From assembly GCF_000730565.1 (NCBI RefSeq), contig NZ_BBIQ01000010.1, positions 62,001-126,000 of the forward strand: 64,000 bases of DNA. The letters run 5' to 3'. Made by a program: the position numbers and the translations under genes. This document shows, one piece after another, positions 9,453 through 19,853 of this stretch. The notes below the pieces were generated by a model. That model searched no databases, was not told the origin of the DNA, and saw only the letters and a list, made by a program, of their open reading frames with translations. This DNA is from Pseudomonas fulva NBRC 16637 = DSM 17717 (GTDB lineage Bacteria; Pseudomonadota; Gammaproteobacteria; Pseudomonadales; Pseudomonadaceae). Every line of letters starts with the position of its first letter. Positions within the stretch are counted from its first letter, which is position 1.

Positions 9453-12018
9453 CTCGAGCCCAAAGCCGGTATCGCTTGGCGAGTACCTGGCCCACCTTCC
9501 AATGAGTGATGAGCAGCGCGCGGAACTGGCCAATTGCGCATCGTTCAGTGAGCTGCACCAGCGCCTGGCGGCCAACTCGCACGCCAGCCCAGCCGAGGCC
9601 GTGCAGGCCTCGGTGGGCTCGCGCCTGACGGTCGGCACCGCGGGTGAACTGGAAGAGGCCGAGATGCTCGGGGTGGACGGTAACGGGCGCCTGTGCCTGA
9701 AGATCGCGCCGCCCATCACGCGTACCAAGGTCGTTCCCGAGCCATGGCGTACCAACCTGCTGGTGCGGGTATGGCGGCGCCTGACCGGGCGTACCAACGC
9801 ACCGCAGCCACCCAAGCGTGAGTTGCCGGCGGCCCGCTGGCGCACTGTCGGCTCGATCCGCCGATACATCCTGCTGGCGCTGATGATCGGGCAGACACTG
9901 GTCGCTGGCTGGTACATGAAGAGCATCCTGCCCTATCAGGGCTGGTCGTTCGTCGATCTGGACGAAATCTTCGCTCAGCCGATCTGGGATACGGTGGTGC
10001 AGGTATGGCCGTACGCCTTGCAGACGTCCATCCTGATTCTCTTCGGGATTCTGTTCTGCTGGGTGTCGGCCGGCTTCTGGACTGCCCTGATGGGCTTCCT
10101 TGAGCTGCTGACCGGGCGCGACAAGTACAAGATTTCCGGCAGCAGTGCCGGCAACGAACCCATCGCGCCCGATGCACGTACTGCGCTGGTCATGCCGATC
10201 TGCAACGAAGACGTGCCGCGGGTGTTTGCAGGCCTGCGTGCAACGTTCGAGTCGGTAGCAGCCAGCGGTAACCTGGACCGTTTCGACTTCTTTGTGCTCA
10301 GCGACACCAACGACACCGACATTGCCGTTGCCGAGCAGCAGGCATGGCTGGACGTGTGCCGTGAAACCAAGGGGTTCGGCCGTATCTTCTACCGCCGTCG
10401 CCGGCGTCGGGTGAAGCGCAAGAGTGGTAACCTCGACGACTTCTGCCGCCGCTGGGGCAGCGAATACAAGTACATGGTGGTGCTGGACGCCGACAGCGTC
10501 ATGAGCGGCGAATGCCTGAGCAGCCTGGTGCGCCTGATGGAGGCCAACCCCGATGCCGGCATCATCCAGACCGGGCCCAAGGCGTCGGGCATGGATACCC
10601 TGTATGCGCGCATGCAGCAGTTCGCCACGCGCGTATACGGCCCATTGTTCACGGCCGGCCTGCACTTCTGGCAGCTGGGTGAGTCGCACTACTGGGGGCA
10701 CAATGCGATCATTCGCATGAAGCCGTTCATCGAACATTGCGCATTGGCGCCATTGCCAGGCAAGGGTGCGTTCGCTGGGGCCATTCTTTCCCACGACTTC
10801 GTCGAAGCCGCGCTCATGCGCCGCGCCGGTTGGGGCGTATGGATCGCCTATGACTTGCCGGGCAGCTACGAAGAACTGCCGCCCAACCTGCTCGACGAAC
10901 TCAAGCGCGACCGTCGCTGGTGCCATGGCAACCTGATGAACTTCCGGCTGTTCCTGGTCAAGGGCATGCACCCGGTGCACCGTGCCGTGTTCCTGACGGG
11001 TGTCATGTCCTACCTGTCTGCGCCGTTGTGGTTCCTGTTCCTGGTGCTGTCCACGGCGTTGCTGGCGACCAACACCCTGATGGAGCCCCAGTACTTCATC
11101 GAGCCGTACCAGCTGTATCCGCTGTGGCCTCAATGGCACCCGGAAAAAGCCGTGGCGTTGTTCTCCACCACCATCGTGCTGCTGTTCCTGCCCAAATTGC
11201 TCAGCGTCATCCTGATCTGGGCCAAGGGCGCCGTTGAGTACGGCGGGCGGATCAAGGTCACCTTGTCGATGCTCATGGAAATGCTGTTCTCCATGTTGCT
11301 GGCGCCGGTGCGCATGATCTTCCACACCCGCTTCGTGCTGGCCGCGTTCCTGGGCTGGGCCGCCACCTGGAATTCCCCGCAGCGCGACGACGATTCCACA
11401 CCCTGGAGCGAAGCGGTCAAGCGTCATGGTCCGCAGACCTTGCTGGGCGTGGCATGGGCAGGTCTGGTAGCCTGGCTGAACCCCAGTTTCCTGTGGTGGC
11501 TGACGCCGATCGTGGGCTCGTTGATGCTGTCCATTCCGGTCTCGGTCATTTCCAGCCGTACCCGCCTGGGTCTGGCCGCCAAGGACGAGAAGCTGTTCCT
11601 GATTCCTGAGGAATACGCCACACCGCAGGAGCTGCTGGCCACGGACCAGTACACCCACGAGAATCGCTGGCACGCCCTGCGCGACGGTTTTGTGCGCGCG
11701 GTAGTGGACCCGCGGCAGAATGCTCTGGCGTGTGCCATGGCCACTGCCCGGCACGGTCAGGCAGCGCCCATCGAGGCCATGCGTGCCGAACGCATCGTCA
11801 AAGCTCTGGAAGTTGGCCCCCATGGACTCGACCTGGGCACGCGCCTGGCATTGCTGAGCGACCCCGTGGCGCTGACCCGCCTGCACGAGCAGGTATGGTC
11901 GCAGCAGCACGCGGCATGGATCGATGCCTGGCGCGCCTCGATCAAGGGCGACCCGCATTCACCGTTGTTGCCGCTGCATCCTGAACATGAGGGTCAACCG
12001 GCACTCGCAGGCTCCTGA
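9445..12018 (+). CDS. mdoH: Glucan glucosyltransferase MdoH/OpgH
   Basis: An 857-residue inner-membrane family-2 glycosyltransferase that polymerises glucose from UDP-glucose into the linear backbone of osmoregulated periplasmic glucans and extrudes it to the periplasm. A cytoplasmic N-terminal region is followed by membrane segments near residues 140-220, then the catalytic domain with DAD (D348, D350) and the RDRRW motif ending at W492, then further membrane helices and a cytoplasmic tail. The start codon lies inside the end of mdoG (eight-base overlap), so translation is coupled. A long hairpin follows at 12031-12100. Confidence 0.95.
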   Translation: MSNSSPKPVSLGEYLAHLPMSDEQRAELANCASFSELHQRLAANSHASPAEAVQASVGSRLTVGTAGELEEAEMLGVDGNGRLCLKIAPPITRTKVVPEPWRTNLLVRVWRRLTGRTNAPQPPKRELPAARWRTVGSIRRYILLALMIGQTLVAGWYMKSILPYQGWSFVDLDEIFAQPIWDTVVQVWPYALQTSILILFGILFCWVSAGFWTALMGFLELLTGRDKYKISGSSAGNEPIAPDARTALVMPICNEDVPRVFAGLRATFESVAASGNLDRFDFFVLSDTNDTDIAVAEQQAWLDVCRETKGFGRIFYRRRRRRVKRKSGNLDDFCRRWGSEYKYMVVLDADSVMSGECLSSLVRLMEANPDAGIIQTGPKASGMDTLYARMQQFATRVYGPLFTAGLHFWQLGESHYWGHNAIIRMKPFIEHCALAPLPGKGAFAGAILSHDFVEAALMRRAGWGVWIAYDLPGSYEELPPNLLDELKRDRRWCHGNLMNFRLFLVKGMHPVHRAVFLTGVMSYLSAPLWFLFLVLSTALLATNTLMEPQYFIEPYQLYPLWPQWHPEKAVALFSTTIVLLFLPKLLSVILIWAKGAVEYGGRIKVTLSMLMEMLFSMLLAPVRMIFHTRFVLAAFLGWAATWNSPQRDDDSTPWSEAVKRHGPQTLLGVAWAGLVAWLNPSFLWWLTPIVGSLMLSIPVSVISSRTRLGLAAKDEKLFLIPEEYATPQELLATDQYTHENRWHALRDGFVRAVVDPRQNALACAMATARHGQAAPIEAMRAERIVKALEVGPHGLDLGTRLALLSDPVALTRLHEQVWSQQHAAWIDAWRASIKGDPHSPLLPLHPEHEGQPALAGS

Positions 12019-12030
12019 CCTGCGCCATTA

Positions 12031-12100
12031 GCGGGCCAGCCCGTTCCGACCTACCCTGCAGCCGACGTTTGCAGGGTAGCGCCGGACCGGGTTGGCCCGC
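12031..12100 (+). terminator. Long imperfect hairpin after mdoH
   Basis: A 70-nt palindromic element beginning 12 bases after the mdoH stop. The outer arms pair GCGGGCCAGCCCG with CGGGTTGGCCCGC (one wobble), and the inner arms CTACCCTGCA/TGCAGGGTAG are perfect around a nine-base loop. The T-richer stretch GACGCTTTTG follows. It probably ends mdoGH transcription or protects its 3' end. Its size resembles a REP-like element. Confidence 0.65.
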
Positions 12101-12260
12101 GACGCTTTTGCCCCTCGGGCCGATTTAGGCCAACAAAGTCCCCCCCGATGCTATATCGCCAGCGCGCCATGCGTTAGCATCCCTCTCCGATAGCTCATGG
12201 CGGCCCGCACGGCCGTACCAATAAGAAAACGCGCTACTTCTACTTTCAGGGGACTTGGTG

Positions 12261-13061
12261 ATGTTCAAGAAATACCTTTCGCGGCTGCTGGTGGGCATGA
12301 CCGCTCTGGTGGCGGTGTCCGCCGCCCAGGCCAGGGCCATCGACGAGGCCGTCAAGCGTGGCACGCTGCGTGTGGGCATGGACCCGACCTACATGCCGTT
12401 CCAGATGACCAACAAGCGTGGCGAGATCATTGGTTTTGAGGTCGACATCCTCAAGGCCATGGCCAAGTCGATGGGCGTCAAGTTCGAAGCGGTATCCACC
12501 GCCTACGACGGCATCATCCCCGCCCTGCTGACTGACAAGTTCGACATGATCGGCAGCGGCATGACCTTGACCCAGGAGCGCAACCTGCGCCTGAACTTCA
12601 GCGAGCCTTTCATCGTCGTGGGCCAGACCCTGCTGATCCGCAAGGACCTGGCCGGCGAGATCAAGTCGTACAAGGACCTGAACAACGAGAAGTACCGCCT
12701 GACCTCCAAGCTGGGTACCACCGGCGAGATGGTGTCCAAGAAGCTGATCGGCAAAGCCAAGTACCACGGCTATGACAATGAGCAGGAAGCGGTCATGGAT
12801 GTGGTCAACGGCAAGGCAGACGCCTTTGTCTATGACGCGCCGTACAACGTAGTGGCCGTTGAGAAGGCCGGTGCTGGCAAGCTGCTGTTCCTCGAAGAAC
12901 CCTTCACCTACGAGCCGCTGGCCTTCGGCCTGAAGAAAGGCGACTACGACAGCATCAACTTCATCAACAATTTCCTGCACCAGATCAAGCATGACGGGAC
13001 CTACGATCGTATTCACGACAAGTGGTTCAAGAACAAGGACTGGCTCAAGGACATGGAATAA
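12261..13061 (+). CDS. Polar amino-acid ABC transporter, periplasmic binding protein
   Basis: A 266-residue solute-binding protein of the family-3 (HisJ/GlnH-like) type. A Sec signal covers roughly residues 1-24 (basic start, hydrophobic core, AQA). The mature protein shows the family pattern: GTLRVGMDPTYMPF at the start, an ILKAMAKSMGVK helix, the DGIIPALLTDKFDMIGSGM segment and a SEPF hinge. ATG 12261 is preferred over upstream TTG and GTG codons because AGGGGA lies 7-8 bases before it. Permease and ATPase genes follow. The ligand cannot be read from sequence; an amino acid or related small polar compound is likely. Confidence 0.88.
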   Translation: MFKKYLSRLLVGMTALVAVSAAQARAIDEAVKRGTLRVGMDPTYMPFQMTNKRGEIIGFEVDILKAMAKSMGVKFEAVSTAYDGIIPALLTDKFDMIGSGMTLTQERNLRLNFSEPFIVVGQTLLIRKDLAGEIKSYKDLNNEKYRLTSKLGTTGEMVSKKLIGKAKYHGYDNEQEAVMDVVNGKADAFVYDAPYNVVAVEKAGAGKLLFLEEPFTYEPLAFGLKKGDYDSINFINNFLHQIKHDGTYDRIHDKWFKNKDWLKDME

Positions 13062-13071
13062 AAGGCAACTT

Positions 13072-13151
13072 CAGGCCGCAAGCTGCAGGCCGTAGCCAGT
13101 GACCGACCTTGTGGGGTCGGCTACAGGCTGCGGCTTGTGGCTTGCGGCCTG
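13072..13151 (+). repeat. 80-nt intercistronic stem-loop within the ABC operon
   Basis: Two 37-nt arms (13072-13108 and 13115-13151) pair at 30 of 37 positions, including a perfect outer 12-bp block (CAGGCCGCAAGC / GCTTGCGGCCTG), with a six-base loop TTGTGG. It starts ten bases after the binding-protein stop and ends about 21 bases before the permease start. In such operons a stable hairpin here usually stabilises the upstream message or attenuates readthrough, giving excess binding protein. Confidence 0.8.
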
Positions 13152-13172
13152 CCGTTTTCCGGAGTATCCAAA

Positions 13173-14135
13173 GTGATCAAACACAAGAAGGCCCAGTGGC
13201 CCTGGCATGGGCTGACTGCACTGGTCCTGGTAGGCCTGGCCGTCAGCCTGTACATGGCGACCTCGATGATTTCCTACGAGTGGCGCTGGAACCGCGTCCC
13301 TCAGTATTTCGCTTACCAAGCCGAAGACGTACAGCGCGCGACCGACTATGGCACCGTGCAGGAAATCGTCATCTCCGGTGATGAAGCCCGCGTCACCCTG
13401 AAGGATGAAAGCGGGGAGCTTCAGGTCCTGGACGTGGCCAAGGACAGCCTGCAACTGAGCCGCGGCGACGATGTGGCCGAAGGGGACCAGATTGGCGTGA
13501 CCCGGCACTGGGCCGCAGGTCCGCTGGCCTGGGGGTTGTGGACCACCCTGTGGATTTCGGTGGTGTCCGGTGCGCTGGGGCTGGTGATCGGGCTGGTGGC
13601 CGGCCTGTGCCGGTTGTCGACCAACCCGACGCTGCATGACCTGTCGACCGTGTATGTCGAACTGGTGCGCGGTACGCCGTTGCTGGTTCAGATCTTCATC
13701 TTCTACTTCTTCATCGGCACGGTCCTGAACCTGTCCCGCGAGTTCGCCGGTGTCGCCGCCCTGGCGCTGTTCACAGGCGCCTATGTGGCCGAAATCGTGC
13801 GTGCTGGCGTGCAGTCCATCGCCAAGGGGCAGAACGAAGCGGCGCGCTCGCTGGGCCTCAATGCCGGCCAGTCGATGCGTCACGTGATACTGCCCCAGGC
13901 ATTCAAGCGTGTACTACCGCCGCTGGCCGGTCAGTTCATCAGCCTGGTCAAGGACACGTCGCTGGTGTCGGTGATCGCCATTACCGAACTGACGAAAAGC
14001 GGACGGGAAGCCATCACCACCTCGTTCTCGACCTTCGAGATCTGGTTCTGCGTGGCTGGTTTGTACCTGCTGATCAACCTGCCGCTGTCGCACATTGCCA
14101 GCCGGCTCGAGCGGAGGCTTGCGCAAAGTGATTGA
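13173..14135 (+). CDS. Polar amino-acid ABC transporter, permease
   Basis: A 320-residue inner-membrane permease of the His/Glu/Gln family. One N-terminal transmembrane helix (about 12-32) is followed by a soluble insertion of about 80 residues with beta-strand-like sequence, unusual for a ~220-residue family. The normal permease core comes next, with the EAA loop ([15 protein letters not shown]) that contacts the ATPase. GTG 13173 is chosen because GGAG precedes it by eight bases. The stop overlaps the ATPase start. A single permease gene implies a homodimer. The insertion may contact the binding protein; that is inference. Confidence 0.87.
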   Translation: MIKHKKAQWPWHGLTALVLVGLAVSLYMATSMISYEWRWNRVPQYFAYQAEDVQRATDYGTVQEIVISGDEARVTLKDESGELQVLDVAKDSLQLSRGDDVAEGDQIGVTRHWAAGPLAWGLWTTLWISVVSGALGLVIGLVAGLCRLSTNPTLHDLSTVYVELVRGTPLLVQIFIFYFFIGTVLNLSREFAGVAALALFTGAYVAEIVRAGVQSIAKGQNEAARSLGLNAGQSMRHVILPQAFKRVLPPLAGQFISLVKDTSLVSVIAITELTKSGREAITTSFSTFEIWFCVAGLYLLINLPLSHIASRLERRLAQSD

Positions 14136-14862
14136 AGTCCGTGACCTGCTCAAGGTATTCGACACCCGTGGCCATGTGGTACGGGCGGTCGACAACGTCA
14201 CCACGCACGTGGCAAAAGGCGAAGTGGTCGTGGTCCTCGGCCCTTCGGGCTCTGGCAAGTCGACCTTCTTGCGTTGCCTCAACGGCCTGGAGCATTTCGA
14301 CGAGGGCCATGTGGCCATCGCCGGCCTGGATCTGGCGCACCCCAAGACCGACATCAACGCCTATCGCCGCGAAGTCGGCATGGTGTTCCAGCATTTCAAC
14401 CTGTTCCCGCACATGACCGTGCTGGAAAACCTGTGCCTGGCGCAGAAGGTAGTGCGCAAGCGCAGCAAGGCCGACCGCGAGGCCAAGGCTCGGGCCTTGT
14501 TGCAAAAGGTGGGGATCGCGGAGAAAGCCAACGAGTATCCGTCACGGTTGTCGGGCGGTCAGCAGCAACGGGTCGCGATTGCCCGCGCGTTGGCCATGGA
14601 CCCGAAAGTGATGCTGTTCGACGAGCCCACCTCGGCGCTGGACCCGGAAATGGTAGGGGAGGTGCTGGATGTGATGAAGACCCTGGCCCTGGAAGGCATG
14701 ACCATGGTCTGCGTCACCCATGAAATGGGCTTTGCACGAGAAGTGGCCGACCGCGTGCTGTTCTTCGACCATGGCAAGCTGCTGGAAGACTCGCCGCCCG
14801 CAGAATTCTTTGCCGCACCGAAAGACCCACGTGCGCAGGCGTTTTTGCGGCAAGTGCTCTGA
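14128..14862 (+). CDS. Polar amino-acid ABC transporter, ATP-binding protein
   Basis: A 244-residue ABC ATPase. Walker [10 protein letters not shown] is at residues 38-46, the LSGGQ signature at 141-145, Walker B with D165-E166, and a switch His later in CVTHEMG. It resembles GlnQ/HisP and would power the importer encoded by the two preceding genes. The GTG at 14128 lies within the end of the permease gene (eight-base overlap) with GCGGAGG upstream. A longer reading from 14095 would add residues with no family match. A hairpin terminator follows. Confidence 0.92.
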   Translation: MIEVRDLLKVFDTRGHVVRAVDNVTTHVAKGEVVVVLGPSGSGKSTFLRCLNGLEHFDEGHVAIAGLDLAHPKTDINAYRREVGMVFQHFNLFPHMTVLENLCLAQKVVRKRSKADREAKARALLQKVGIAEKANEYPSRLSGGQQQRVAIARALAMDPKVMLFDEPTSALDPEMVGEVLDVMKTLALEGMTMVCVTHEMGFAREVADRVLFFDHGKLLEDSPPAEFFAAPKDPRAQAFLRQVL

Positions 14863-14866
14863 AAGT

Positions 14867-14897
14867 GAAGGCTACCCTCGCGCAGTGGGTAGCCTTC
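14867..14897. terminator. Hairpin between convergent genes
   Basis: A perfect 11-bp stem, GAAGGCTACCC (14867-14877) and GGGTAGCCTTC (14887-14897), with a nine-base loop. It lies four bases after the ATPase stop and before the end of the leftward chemoreceptor gene. There is no long T run on either strand, so it may act as a bidirectional barrier rather than a classical terminator. Confidence 0.6.
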
Positions 14898-14931
14898 GGA
14901 TTGTGCGCTACAGGGCTCCCAAACCAAGCGC

Positions 14932-16875
14932 TCAGATGTTGAACCGCCTTACCATCCCCCGCAGTTGCTGCCCCAACTGCTCCAGCTCACCACTCGATGC
15001 TGCAGTCTGTTCGCTGGCTGCACTGGTCTGATCGGACGCATCACGCACATTCAGCACGCTGCGATTGATCTGTTCGGCCACCACGCTCTGCTGTTCGCTG
15101 GCCGTGGCAATCTGCTGGTTCATGCCTTGGATGCTCGAGACCGTCCCTGTGATCTGGCTCAGCGCATCGCCTGCCCTGCGGCTTAACTCCACGCTTTGCT
15201 CTGTGAGGTTCTTGCTGCTGTCCAACAAGCGCGTGACTTCGTCGGTGCCGTTGTGCAGGCTGTCGATCAGTTGACCGATTTCTTCCGTGGCGGTGGAGGT
15301 GCGCTGGGCCAGGCCGCGCACTTCATCGGCCACTACCGCGAAGCCCCGCCCGGCTTCACCCGCCCGCGCCGCCTCGATCGCGGCGTTGAGTGCCAGCAGG
15401 TTGGTCTGTTCGGAGACCGACTTGATCACGTCCAGAATACTGCCGATGCGCTGACTCTCGCCGGCCAGATGCTGCATGGCTGCCAGGCAATGGTCCATCT
15501 GCCCGGACAACTGTTCAATGCGGCCAATCGCTTCGGTCACCACCTGATCGCCCACCTGCGCCTGTTGGTCGGCATTGGTGGCGGCCATCGATGCCTGCTC
15601 TGCGTTCTGCGCCACCTCCTGGACCGTGGCGCTCATCTGGTTCATGGCAGTGGCAACCTGGTCGGTTTCTTCTCGCTGCTGGCTGATGCGCACCTTGGTG
15701 TCTTCGCTGCTGGAGGCCAGTTGCGACGCGGCTTGCGAGAGTTGCCCGACACCGTGGTCGATGCCGCCGATCAGTTCGCGCAAACTTATCGTCATCTCAC
15801 GCATGCTGGCCTGGAGCTTGCCCATCTCGTCGCGGCGCTGCACCGGTTCGACCTGGCTCAGGTCCCCTTTGGCGATACGTGCCGCCACATCCAGGGTCTG
15901 GCGCAGCGGTTGGGTGATCTGCAATGTGATCAGCCACCCGGCGATCACACCGACCACTAGTGCCAGCAGCGCCACGGTGGTCAACAGCGAGCGGGCGGCC
16001 AGTGCTTCCCTGTCGCGTTGTTCGACTTTGCGCTTGCCAAGCTCCAGGCTCACCGAGCGCAACTCGTCGCCGCGGCGCTCCATCGTGTTTTGCAGTTGCT
16101 CGGCCTTGACGGCGACCTGGCGGTACTGGTCCAGGGTCGCGCGGTATCGGGCCAATTCGGTGCCTGGTTGCTCGATCACCGTGCGCGGCAGCCCGAGAGG
16201 CGCCAGGCCCTTGACCAGTTGAGCCAGGCTGGTACTTGCGGCCTCCAAGGCGCTTTCACCGACTTTGGCGAAGTCTTCGACAGGGGAGAAGGTGTAGGCC
16301 GGTACCAGGCTTTGCTGGTTGGCGCTCTCCACATGCCGGCTCAGTGTGTCCATCATGCCCAGCACGTTGGTCTGCTGCCCATCGGCAGGCATCTTCAACA
16401 GGGCCTGGGTTTCAAGTTCATCGATGGCCGTGCTGAGTTTCTGCCCCTGAACGAGCAGGGCCTGGCGCAAGGTGGTGCGGCTGTTGGCAGTGCGCTGCAG
16501 TTCGGCGAAGTCATCGCGCAATTGCTGCAGCAAACCCAGTTTTTCGGTCAGCATCTGCCGTGACTCTTCGACATTGCTGCGCTGCTGCAGCGTAGTCAGC
16601 ATGTTGCTCAATTGCTCGAGGATGCGGCCGATCCGCGTTTTGCTCTGCTCATCGTCGAGCACACGGTACGTGATGCGCTCAGCGCGCAGGTCCTTGGTCA
16701 GGTCATTGATTTCGCCAATTTCACTCAGTTGCTGCGAACGAACGATGGCGCCGTCCAGGGCGCGCCAGCCACTGATCGTGGTGACCAGCGTGAGCAGCAG
16801 GACCACGGCGAAACCGAGGGCCAACTTGGCGGCGACGCTGATGTTGCCGAGCTTGCGGTTGAGGTAACCGAGCAT
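14932..16875 (-). CDS. Methyl-accepting chemotaxis protein (HBM-like sensor)
   Basis: A 647-residue chemoreceptor. A transmembrane helix near residues 13-35 is followed by a long all-helical periplasmic region of about 250 residues, the size of the helical bimodular (HBM) sensor of McpS/McpQ-type receptors. A second transmembrane helix, a HAMP domain ([20 protein letters not shown]) and the cytoplasmic signalling hairpin come next, with the conserved tip around [21 protein letters not shown] at 16875 has GGAG upstream; a longer start would add an unrelated lead. The ligand is unknown. It is a tandem paralogue of the next gene and has its own FliA-like promoter. Confidence 0.88.
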   Translation of the reverse strand: MLGYLNRKLGNISVAAKLALGFAVVLLLTLVTTISGWRALDGAIVRSQQLSEIGEINDLTKDLRAERITYRVLDDEQSKTRIGRILEQLSNMLTTLQQRSNVEESRQMLTEKLGLLQQLRDDFAELQRTANSRTTLRQALLVQGQKLSTAIDELETQALLKMPADGQQTNVLGMMDTLSRHVESANQQSLVPAYTFSPVEDFAKVGESALEAASTSLAQLVKGLAPLGLPRTVIEQPGTELARYRATLDQYRQVAVKAEQLQNTMERRGDELRSVSLELGKRKVEQRDREALAARSLLTTVALLALVVGVIAGWLITLQITQPLRQTLDVAARIAKGDLSQVEPVQRRDEMGKLQASMREMTISLRELIGGIDHGVGQLSQAASQLASSSEDTKVRISQQREETDQVATAMNQMSATVQEVAQNAEQASMAATNADQQAQVGDQVVTEAIGRIEQLSGQMDHCLAAMQHLAGESQRIGSILDVIKSVSEQTNLLALNAAIEAARAGEAGRGFAVVADEVRGLAQRTSTATEEIGQLIDSLHNGTDEVTRLLDSSKNLTEQSVELSRRAGDALSQITGTVSSIQGMNQQIATASEQQSVVAEQINRSVLNVRDASDQTSAASEQTAASSGELEQLGQQLRGMVRRFNI

Positions 16876-16940
16876 GGGGATTCTCCGTGCAAGTGGAAGG
16901 AATGAAGAGCACGCGCAATGCGTGCAAGCCATCCCTGCCC

Positions 16941-16966
16941 ATCGGCGGAGGACCTGTAGGACTTGA
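16941..16966 (-). promoter_or_regulatory. Candidate FliA (sigma-28) promoter
   Basis: Read on the minus strand the segment is TCAAG, 15 bases, then GCCGAT, close to the Pseudomonas flagellar sigma-28 pattern (TCAAG ... GCCGATA). It lies about 65 bases before the chemoreceptor start. The spacing is one base longer than at the neighbouring receptor's site. Confidence 0.45.
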
Positions 16967-16991
16967 CCTGAAACCCGCGTAGGAAAATTCG

Positions 16992-17003
16992 GACCATATG
17001 GTC
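16992..17003. repeat. 12-bp perfect palindrome upstream of the chemoreceptor
   Basis: GACCATATGGTC is a perfect 12-bp palindrome about 25 bases upstream of the candidate FliA -35 element, between the two chemoreceptor genes. It could be an operator; no matching regulator is encoded nearby. Confidence 0.3.
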
Positions 17004-17131
17004 AGATCTTTTACGGTTACATAAGCCTTTCGAGCGCAACCGCACGTCTTTCAAAGAGGCTGCGTGGCAGCCTCAGTCTGAATGCGCCGATTGACCGGCA
17101 CTGTCATTGGTCGTGTCGACAGGCCTGCCCG

Positions 17132-19048
17132 TCAGAGCTTGAAACGCCTCACCAAACCCTGCAAATGAGTGCCTAGGCGTGCCAGCTCAACACTGGAGCT
17201 GGCAGTCTGTTCGCTGGCCGCCGAGGTCTGGTCGGAAATGTCCCGTACGTTGATCACGCTGCGGTTGATCTCTTCGGCCACCGCCGTCTGCTCCTCGGCT
17301 GCCGTGGCGATCTGCTGGTTCATCGCCTGGATGGAGGAGACGGTGCGGGTGATGTTTTCCAGCGAACTACCTGCACGGCGGGTCAGTTCGACGGTGCTGT
17401 CGGTGAGTTGCCGGCTGCTGTCCATCACGCTCGCTGCGCGCTGTGTGCCGCTTTGCAAACCGGCGATCAGTTCCTCGATCTCCTCGGTGGATTGCTGTGT
17501 GCGTTGTGCCAGGCTGCGCACCTCGTCAGCCACCACTGCAAACCCGCGCCCGGCTTCGCCTGCACGGGCCGCTTCGATCGCCGCGTTGAGCGCCAGCAGG
17601 TTGGTCTGCTGGGCCACCGACTTGATCACATCCAGTACGCTGCCGATCTTGTCGCTTTCACCCTTGAGCTGGCTCATGGCCTCGCTGGAGTTGGCCACCT
17701 CGCTGGCCAGCCGCTCAATCTGCGCCACCGCTTCGCTGACCACACGATCGCCCTCACGGGCCTGCTGGTCGGCCATGACGGCTGCTTCCGAGGCCTGCTC
17801 GGCGTTGCGTGCCACGTCGTGAACGGTCGCTGTCATCTGGTTCATCGCCGTGGCAACCTGGTCTGTCTCGACTTTCTGGTTGGTAACGCCTGCGCTGGTC
17901 TGCTCGGTCACCGCCGAGAGCTCTTCGGCGGCACTGGCAATCTGGGTTACACCATCGCCGATGCCGCCAATCAGCTCGCGCAGGCCTTGGGTCATGCGCT
18001 GCATGCTGGCCTGCAACTGGCCAAGCTCGTCTCTACGCAACGAAGGTTCATGCAGGGTGAGGTCGCCGTTGGCCACCCGTTCGGCTCCACGCAGCGCCTC
18101 GCGCAGCGGCAGGATGATCTGACGGGTGATCAACCAGGCCGCCAGCAGGCCCAGCAAGACGGCCAGGCCAGTGGCCAACCCCAGCAACGCTTTTGCCTGG
18201 GCAGCGGCGGTGTCACGCACCTGGGTCTGCGATGTGGTCATGGCCTGGCTGGTCTGCATCAAGGTCACGCCTTGATCGGCCATTTGCTGCAACGCCTGGG
18301 CGCTGGCGCTCTGCGCTTCGCCGAACTGCATCACGGCGTCGCGGTAGCCGCCCATGGCGGTACTGGCGTCGGTCAGGCCGGCAGCGAATTCGGCAGGCAG
18401 CTTGGCGGGCAGCCCTCGCAACTCGTCCAGCGCCTGGTCGATGGCCTTGAGTGCGGTCTGCTGATAATCGGCATTACCGCTGTAGGTGTAACCACGCACC
18501 TGGAATCGCGCTTGCTGGAGCAGGCTGTTGACGGTGACGGCATATTGGTACTGGGTGATATCGCCCGCTTGAAGCAGGCGCTGCTGAACGCGTCCTACCA
18601 GTTCGACTGCCTTGTCCGCGCTGTCCCCCAGCACGCCGCGGCTGGCCTCGCGTCGCACATTCGCCTGCTTGAGCTGCGCGAAGGCCTGCTGGTAGGCCGC
18701 TACTGCATCGCGCTGCTGTTCGAGTCGCTGGTGATCGGCGGGTTCGTCGATCTGGCCGAGCATCAGCTGAACCTGACGATCCAGGGTGCCAAGCGCCTTC
18801 TCCATCTCACCGATCGAGGCGTCGTCGCGCTGGCGTTCATAATGCTGACGTGCAATGCGCAGCTCCTGGGCGTACTGCTGGATGACCGAGATATTGCCCA
18901 GCTTGTCACCCCTGGCTGTGATGCTGTTCATGCCGTGCCAACCGGTCAGGGTGATGATCAGCGTCAGCAGCAGTACCAGGCCAAAGCCCAGCGCCAGTTT
19001 GCGGGTTACACTCACGTTGCCCAAAAGCTGGGCTAACCATCGATTCAT
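17132..19048 (-). CDS. mcpQ: Methyl-accepting chemotaxis protein, McpQ/McpS-like HBM receptor
   Basis: A 638-residue chemoreceptor with a helical bimodular sensor between two transmembrane helices (about 17-38 and 290-310), HAMP, and a signalling hairpin with the tip [18 protein letters not shown]. The periplasmic stretch [17 protein letters not shown] resembles the ligand-binding helix I recall from the TCA-intermediate receptors McpS and McpQ. Its position beside the RsmE-like/tatC genes matches the citrate receptor gene mcpQ of KT2440. Citrate or another TCA acid is therefore the likely signal, by homology. ATG 19048 is followed by the usual MNRWL lead. A FliA-like promoter lies about 50 bases upstream. 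Confidence 0.8.
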   Translation of the reverse strand: MNRWLAQLLGNVSVTRKLALGFGLVLLLTLIITLTGWHGMNSITARGDKLGNISVIQQYAQELRIARQHYERQRDDASIGEMEKALGTLDRQVQLMLGQIDEPADHQRLEQQRDAVAAYQQAFAQLKQANVRREASRGVLGDSADKAVELVGRVQQRLLQAGDITQYQYAVTVNSLLQQARFQVRGYTYSGNADYQQTALKAIDQALDELRGLPAKLPAEFAAGLTDASTAMGGYRDAVMQFGEAQSASAQALQQMADQGVTLMQTSQAMTTSQTQVRDTAAAQAKALLGLATGLAVLLGLLAAWLITRQIILPLREALRGAERVANGDLTLHEPSLRRDELGQLQASMQRMTQGLRELIGGIGDGVTQIASAAEELSAVTEQTSAGVTNQKVETDQVATAMNQMTATVHDVARNAEQASEAAVMADQQAREGDRVVSEAVAQIERLASEVANSSEAMSQLKGESDKIGSVLDVIKSVAQQTNLLALNAAIEAARAGEAGRGFAVVADEVRSLAQRTQQSTEEIEELIAGLQSGTQRAASVMDSSRQLTDSTVELTRRAGSSLENITRTVSSIQAMNQQIATAAEEQTAVAEEINRSVINVRDISDQTSAASEQTASSSVELARLGTHLQGLVRRFKL

Positions 19049-19098
19049 AGAAACTCCCTGGCGGCTTGGCAGCACGATTCGTTGTTGTTGCCAATGCC

Positions 19099-19123
19099 AT
19101 CGGCCAGGGAAGCGGAAACTTGA
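19099..19123 (-). promoter_or_regulatory. Candidate FliA (sigma-28) promoter
   Basis: On the minus strand: TCAAG, 14 bases, then GCCGAT, a good match to the Pseudomonas flagellar sigma-28 consensus. It ends about 50 bases before the McpQ-like start, as expected for a chemoreceptor co-regulated with motility. Confidence 0.55.
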
Positions 19124-19145
19124 TGGGGGAAAGCTGACCAGTTCG

Positions 19146-19853
19146 TCAGAATATGCGTGAGAGCAAGGCCGTGACGGCCGTTTCCACACGCAGGATGCGC
19201 GCACCGAGCTGCACCGGGGCCAAACCCGCCTTGCCCAGCAGATCGACCTCGTAGGGGATCCACCCGCCTTCCGGGCCAATGGCCAGGGTGACTGGCTGTT
19301 CTACAGCGCGAGGGCAGGCAGGATAATCACCTGGGTGACCAACCAGCCCAAGGGTGCCTTCAGCGATGGCGGGCAGACGGTCCTCGACGAACGGCTTGAA
19401 GCGTTTTTCGATGATGACTTCCGGCAGCACCGTGTCACGTGCCTGCTCCAGCCCCAATATCAGGTTTTCACGGATGACGTCGGGCTGAAGGAAGGGGGTC
19501 TGCCAGAAGCTCTTTTCCACCTTGTAGCTGTTGAGCAGGATCAGGCGAGGCACCCCAAGGGTGGCGACGGTCTGGAACAGCCTGCGCAGCATCTTGGGCC
19601 GTGGCACCGCCAGCACCAGGGTCAACGGCAGCTTGGCCGGTGGCGCCTGGTCGAAGCTGACGTGAAGCTCGGCTTCATGACGCTCCAGGCGCTGCACCGT
19701 CGCCAGGCCCATCAGGCCGTTGATGCGGCCTACGCGCAGGGTGTCGCCGACGGCGACCCCGTGCACATCCTGCATATGGACGAAGCGCCGATCAGCCAAT
19801 ACGACACGGTCGGCCGCGATGAAATCGGCCTCCTCCAGCAGCAGCAGGTTCAC
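19146..19853 (-). CDS. RsmE-family RNA methyltransferase (paralogue)
   Basis: A 235-residue SPOUT methyltransferase of the 16S rRNA m3U1498 (RsmE) family. The cofactor knot is visible in LAIGPEGGW and [11 protein letters not shown] at the C-terminus. The N-terminal part is a PUA-like RNA-binding module, divergent from the canonical RsmE encoded at 54.5 kb. Two family members in one window suggest this copy has another RNA target or is redundant; the sequence cannot tell which. Its start overlaps the tatC stop by four bases, so it is probably the last gene of the tat transcript. Confidence 0.8.
   Translation of the reverse strand: MNLLLLEEADFIAADRVVLADRRFVHMQDVHGVAVGDTLRVGRINGLMGLATVQRLERHEAELHVSFDQAPPAKLPLTLVLAVPRPKMLRRLFQTVATLGVPRLILLNSYKVEKSFWQTPFLQPDVIRENLILGLEQARDTVLPEVIIEKRFKPFVEDRLPAIAEGTLGLVGHPGDYPACPRAVEQPVTLAIGPEGGWIPYEVDLLGKAGLAPVQLGARILRVETAVTALLSRIF

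Noticed and set aside
9211..11958. A 915-codon open frame antisense to mdoH.
   Set aside because: mdoH on the other strand has all catalytic motifs; the antisense product is Gln/Arg/His-rich without domains.
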